NCBI GenBank assembly: GCA_920105805.1
Contig: CAKKTI010000092.1
Coordinates: forward strand, 1-61,105
Reading direction: 5' to 3'
From: Condylostoma magnum
Lineage: Eukaryota > Ciliophora > Heterotrichea > Heterotrichida > Condylostomatidae
DNA length: 61,105 bases
In this document: piece by piece, positions 57,546-61,105 of the stretch
Numbering within the stretch: the stretch's first letter is position 1
How the letters are laid out: each line of letters begins with the position of its first letter
Notes under the pieces: model-generated
Databases searched by the model: none
Seen by the model: only the letters and a program-made list of their open reading frames with translations
Told to the model about the DNA's origin: nothing
Program-made: the position numbers and the translations under genes

Positions 57546-58127
57546 ATGAAAAGTAGAAGAAGAGATAAAGGACTTATATTTCATGTGCTTAATGATAGAA
57601 GAAACCAATTAGATAATGCATCCAAAAGGAATAAACCTTGATGAAATAAATCCAAGATGTAAGTAATTGAATAGATCGTGTGGTTATATAAAGAGCAAAT
57701 TAATAATAATTCTCATAATGAAATAGCTATTGCTTAAAGCCTTATTGATAAATTAAATATTAACCTTTTACAATTGTGTTGAAGAGTCAGAAATATGTAT
57801 AGATTTATCTAAAGGGAAAAATTATGGAAATTACTTATATGAAGTAAGTTTGCATATGATATTTATAATTATTATCACAAAATATACCAGTCAATAAAGC
57901 ATGATAATATAAAAGCTATATAGACTGGATACAATATATCTTGTTATTTGGCCTAATTTTATATTTTATCACTTAACATTACCTTTACTTTCTTTCGGGT
58001 GTTATTGATAAGCATACAATAAAATGAGTTTTCCCTACTTGTTCGTAGTAAACAAAATTTGTATATCTTTCCTTTAAATAAGTCTCTTTATAATACACCT
58101 AGCTTTATAGACTCAATAGTTCTATAA
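57546..58127 (+). CDS. Hypothetical basic protein
   Basis: 193 residues starting MKSRRRDKGLIFHVLNDRRN. Basic, with helices ('NNNSHNEIAIAQSLIDKLNI', 'LCWRVRNMYRFIQREKLWKL', 'FAYDIYNYYHKIYQSIKHDN') and a hydrophobic second half ('FYILSLNITFTFFRVLLISI'). Four TGA codons would be Trp, a rather high share, so the call is moderate at best. It begins 41 nt from the ATG of CK1-like kinase B. Stop TAA 58125, followed directly by TGA. Confidence 0.4.
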
Positions 58128-58213
58128 TGAGTACTGTAAATTAAAAGGTAGTAATCAGTATAACAACATAATTTACAACCAAATTATTAAATTCCATTAA
58201 TCAATATTTAATT

Positions 58214-59899
58214 ATGGGAGACACTACATCAAAGGAAGATATAGTTCACTAAAAAGTTGAATAAGGAGATTATACATCTCTTTCTCAGTGCATTGACGAT
58301 TATCCAATCAACACACTTAATCTACTAGGTGAATCTATCTTAAAATTAGCCTACTTCAAAGGATAATTACAATGCATCATGCTGATAGAGTAAAAAGGAG
58401 GAGAAATAATTCCCCCTCTTTCCAATAATGAAACACCACTACATCTTGCAGTTAGACTAGAATATTATAACATAGCAAAATACGTAATTGAAAAGAACAT
58501 AAAAACAAGATCTTTCATAAACCAAAAGGACAAATTTGGCCTTACTGCTTTACATATGGCAATAGCTAAAAAGGATGTTCCTATGGTAAAACTTCTATTA
58601 TAAAGTAAAGCAAGTATTAGAGTCAGAAATAATTAAGGATAAAATTGCCTTGATTTAGTTTAGAAATTTAGTTGCGAAAAAGGACTGTAAATAAAAGAGC
58701 TTATTAACAATTTTTATGATAAAAGAATAAAATAAAAGGAATAAAGATATGATAAGAAGAAATTAAAAATAAAAACAAACTCTTTAGATACTAAGCCTTA
58801 AAAATATTATTCTCCCCAGAATCACTAATAGGGTTGAAATTAAATTACTGGCAACTTTAAATAAAATAGCAATAGAGATTTACTTAACTCAATCGCTACA
58901 AGGAATGAAGACTGGGAGAATAAACTACACCAGCTTTGATAATCTTAAAGTAATGCAGCTTTTAGGTTATCTCCAAAGTCGCCCTAATTGCCATAAAGAT
59001 GATCTTAAAATAATACAGCATCTTCCAATGAGAAAAGTAACTTTATTGAATAAGTGCTGTCAAGCTATAACTATATTGAACCGTCTTAAATTCAACGATA
59101 GAAACTGATAAACAGAGGGTCAACCTGTGTTGTATATTAATGTAGATGAAGAAATTCTACAGTGGCCGTTAAAGAGTTTAATTAAGCTTTTACTTAAAAT
59201 GAGAGTAAATAGTAATAATTTTGAAATGAGCTACAGATGCTAATTTAAAATCGACATTCTAATATAATAGCATTTATGGGAGTAAGCATTTCAGATGATA
59301 AACTCTAATTAGTAACTGAGTTCTTTGAAAACGGATCTCTGTTTGAAATAATTCAAAAGGGCCAAAAAAGACTAACACTCTAGTAGAAGTTTTAAATAGC
59401 TATAGATATCTCAACAGCTTTAGTGTTTTTGCATTCTAATAATCCTCCAATCATACACAGAGATATAAAACTAGAAAATGTTTTTATAAATGATAAATTA
59501 CAAGCTAAACTAGGTGATTTTGGACTTTCTCGATCTACTGAAATTTTAAACAAGCGCTGTGAATAATTATACAGCGGAACCCCTCGTTTTATGGCTCCTG
59601 AGCAGTTTCAAAAGGACATTACTAAATTAATTACTCCTGCTACTGACATATGATCATTTGGCTGCCTTTTGCTTGAGCTATTTTCCTAGAAAAGAGCCTG
59701 AACATCAGATGTCCTACAAGAACACACAGACTTTATCAAACTAATGCAAAGAAGAACCCAAATCCCAATACCAAGCAACATCCCGGACGGCATACAACAA
59801 CTAATTAGAGTCTGCTGTAACTATATCCCCTAAAACAGAATCACCTCTCTCTAACTATAAAGCCACCTAATATACCTCAAAAACCAATTAATAGATTAG
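58214..59899 (+). CDS. Ankyrin-repeat TKL-type protein kinase
   Basis: 561 residues. Start MGDTTSKEDIVHQKVEQGDY; ankyrin repeats at about 10-150 ('NETPLHLAVRLEYYNIAKYV', 'FGLTALHMAIAKKDVPMVKL', 'LLLQSKASIRVRNNQGQNCL'). A polar linker leads to a kinase at about 300-555: 'INRGSTCVVYQCRWRNSTVA', 'VAVKEFNQAF', 'NIIAFMGVSISDDKLQLVTE', 'PPIIHRDIKLENVFIND', 'KLGDFGLSRST', 'YSGTPRFMAPEQF', 'ATDIWSFGCLLLELF'. W in 'CRWRNS' and 'DIWSFG' are TGA. The ANK-kinase fusion resembles plant and protist integrin-linked/TKL kinases. Stop TAG 59897. Confidence 0.9.
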
Positions 59900-59963
59900 G
59901 CCTAAATACTAACCAATTACACCCTTCTTAACCCAACTTCCCTTGTGCAAATTAGTGGTTATA

Positions 59964-60731
59964 ATGGCAGAATCGCAGCGTGAAGGACTAGGTGGCCGTG
60001 CTCCTGGCGCAGCCCAAAGACAAAACAGAGCCCCCCGCGGGCCAAGAAATGATGAAAAGGTCTGGGAACCTTTGACCAAATTGGGTCGCCTAGTCAATGC
60101 TGGGAAAATCTAAAACCTTTAACAAATTTTCTTATACTCTATGCCGATCAAGGAGGCAGAGATAATAGAGTACTTCCTTAAGGATACTTTGAAAGAGGAA
60201 ATGATGAGAATTATGCCAGTTTAAAAACAGACTTGTGCTGGACAGCGTACTAGATTCCAGGCCTACATGGCAGTGGGAGATAAGGACGGGTACATAGGAG
60301 TAGGGTGCAAGGTGGCTAAAGAGGCACAGTTGGCGATAAGAGGAGCTGCTATATAGGCAAGATTGGCTATTGTGCCTGTGAGGAGGGGATATTGGGGGAA
60401 CAAGATTGGAAATCCTCACACTGTAGCTATGAAAGTCACTGGAAAGAGTGGATCTGTTAGAGTCAGATTAGTGCCTGCTCCCAGGGGTAGTGGAATTGTA
60501 GCACCGCCAGTTTGTAAGAAAATTTTATAATTGTCTGGAGTCAATGATTGCTATACGCAGACCAGAGGCGCTACTAAGACTACAGGAAATTATGTTATGG
60601 CTACTTATAAGGCTCTGTCTAAAACCTATTGCTATTTAACACCTGATCAGTGGACACCAAGCATTTTCAATCCGACGTTGTTTGAAGAGTACAGTGAGTA
60701 TTTGAAGAATACCAAGGCGATTAAAGCATAG
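59964..60731 (+). CDS. RPS2: 40S ribosomal protein uS5 (RPS2)
   Basis: 255 residues. '[20 protein letters not shown]' opens the S5 domain, then '[20 protein letters not shown]', '[20 protein letters not shown]', '[20 protein letters not shown]', '[20 protein letters not shown]', '[20 protein letters not shown]' and '[15 protein letters not shown]'. The N-terminal tail is RG-rich ([18 protein letters not shown]). A core part of the small subunit, near the decoding site and mRNA entry. Codon use here is less AT-rich than in neighbours, fitting high expression. Stop TAG 60729-60731. Confidence 0.98.
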
Positions 60732-60786
60732 TTAACTTTGGGTTGATGATATAAAATGGGAGTTGTATTAGGGAGTAAAGGTAAAA

Positions 60787-61105
60787 TTATGTTTGTATCA
60801 AATACTGAATACAATTAATGTTTGTAGTATTTTGGGCCATTATTAAGTTTATAGTAAGTATCAATACGATTTCTTATGCATGAAACATATAGACTTTATT
60901 ATGATTAATCGAATAATATTATACAACTTTAATAAACTTTTGCTATTACCTAATAAATTAACTAACTATGTATTACTCTTGCACTATTATTCTATAGACT
61001 AATTCACTCTTATTGCTATGATTAGCTCAAACTATCACTTATAGTGTTAATACTTTACTAAATTCTTCAAATATAAAGTTTAAAAATAGGAAATACTACA
61101 CAAAA
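60787..61105 (-). CDS. Possible 3' part of a gene running off the window
   Basis: On the minus strand a protein-like frame enters from the window edge: 'NFIFEEFSKVLTLQVIVWAN', 'SELVYRIIVQEQYIVSQFI', 'VYMFHAQEIVLILTINLIMA', then 'NTTNINCIQYLIQT' and TAA 60787. It is convergent with uS5 by 55 nt. It is not recognised and too short to judge; it may be plain AT-rich flank. Confidence 0.3.

Overview
The window is a gene-dense piece of a ciliate nuclear genome. It is AT-rich, has no bacterial features, and is best read with TAA and TAG as glutamine and TGA as tryptophan. All three codons also appear to end genes. In-frame TGA falls on expected tryptophans, for example in the SPX domain, the DHHC zinc-binding motif, the PP2C core and kinase motif VIb-IX regions. 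Convergent gene pairs end at TAA or TAG only 4-9 bases apart, so these codons must also terminate. A few genes (XPR1-like, ribosomal P1) look as if they end in TGA. This matches the context-dependent code known from the heterotrich Condylostoma (NCBI table 28) better than a TGA-only-stop karyorelict code. Because no codon is a reliable stop, nearly every frame is 'open'. Gene calls here rest on homology, start codons, frame continuity and neighbour spacing, and 3' ends are the least certain part.

Layout. 1-5.5 kb: 3' end of a tubulin tyrosine ligase-like gene, an XPR1/SYG1-type phosphate exporter, a GUP1/HHAT-type MBOAT acyltransferase and an unknown gene. 5.5-14.3 kb: a small ORF, CDT1, a karyopherin-like HEAT protein, a candidate myristoylated small protein, a very long Q/K-rich protein broken by a 100-N assembly gap, and a PP2C phosphatase. 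14.3-19 kb: acyl-CoA oxidase, an unknown Ser-rich protein, a TPR-like protein, an RRM-WW-RRM protein with a 40-nt intron, and tRNA-Leu(UAA). 19-25 kb: a 1,613-residue secreted FN3/filamin/PA14 protein directly downstream of a GEX1/KAR5/Brambleberry-family nuclear-fusion gene. 25-31.4 kb: a probable mitochondrial membrane protein, a SHIPPO-repeat protein, a flavin monooxygenase and a divergent CK1-like kinase. 31.6-40.3 kb: a TmcB-like giant membrane protein, an MGC-type EF-hand protein, PDK1 and tRNA-Gly(UCC). 40.4-49.4 kb: several unknown or coiled-coil genes (one with two short introns), a secreted Cys-rich type I membrane protein, a DHHC palmitoyltransferase, a coiled-coil/EF-hand protein and uroporphyrinogen-III synthase. 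49.6-61 kb: topoisomerase III, a CLEC16A/EMA homologue, ribosomal P1, two adjacent CK1-like paralogues, an ankyrin-TKL kinase and ribosomal protein uS5 (RPS2).

The genes are ordinary cell-biology genes in no operon-like order, packed on both strands. Divergent start codons can be as close as 11 nt and convergent stops as close as 4 nt. The most notable locus is 19-25 kb, where a gamete nuclear-fusion gene sits next to a large adhesive extracellular protein. No transposons, retroelements, CRISPR arrays or telomere repeats were seen.
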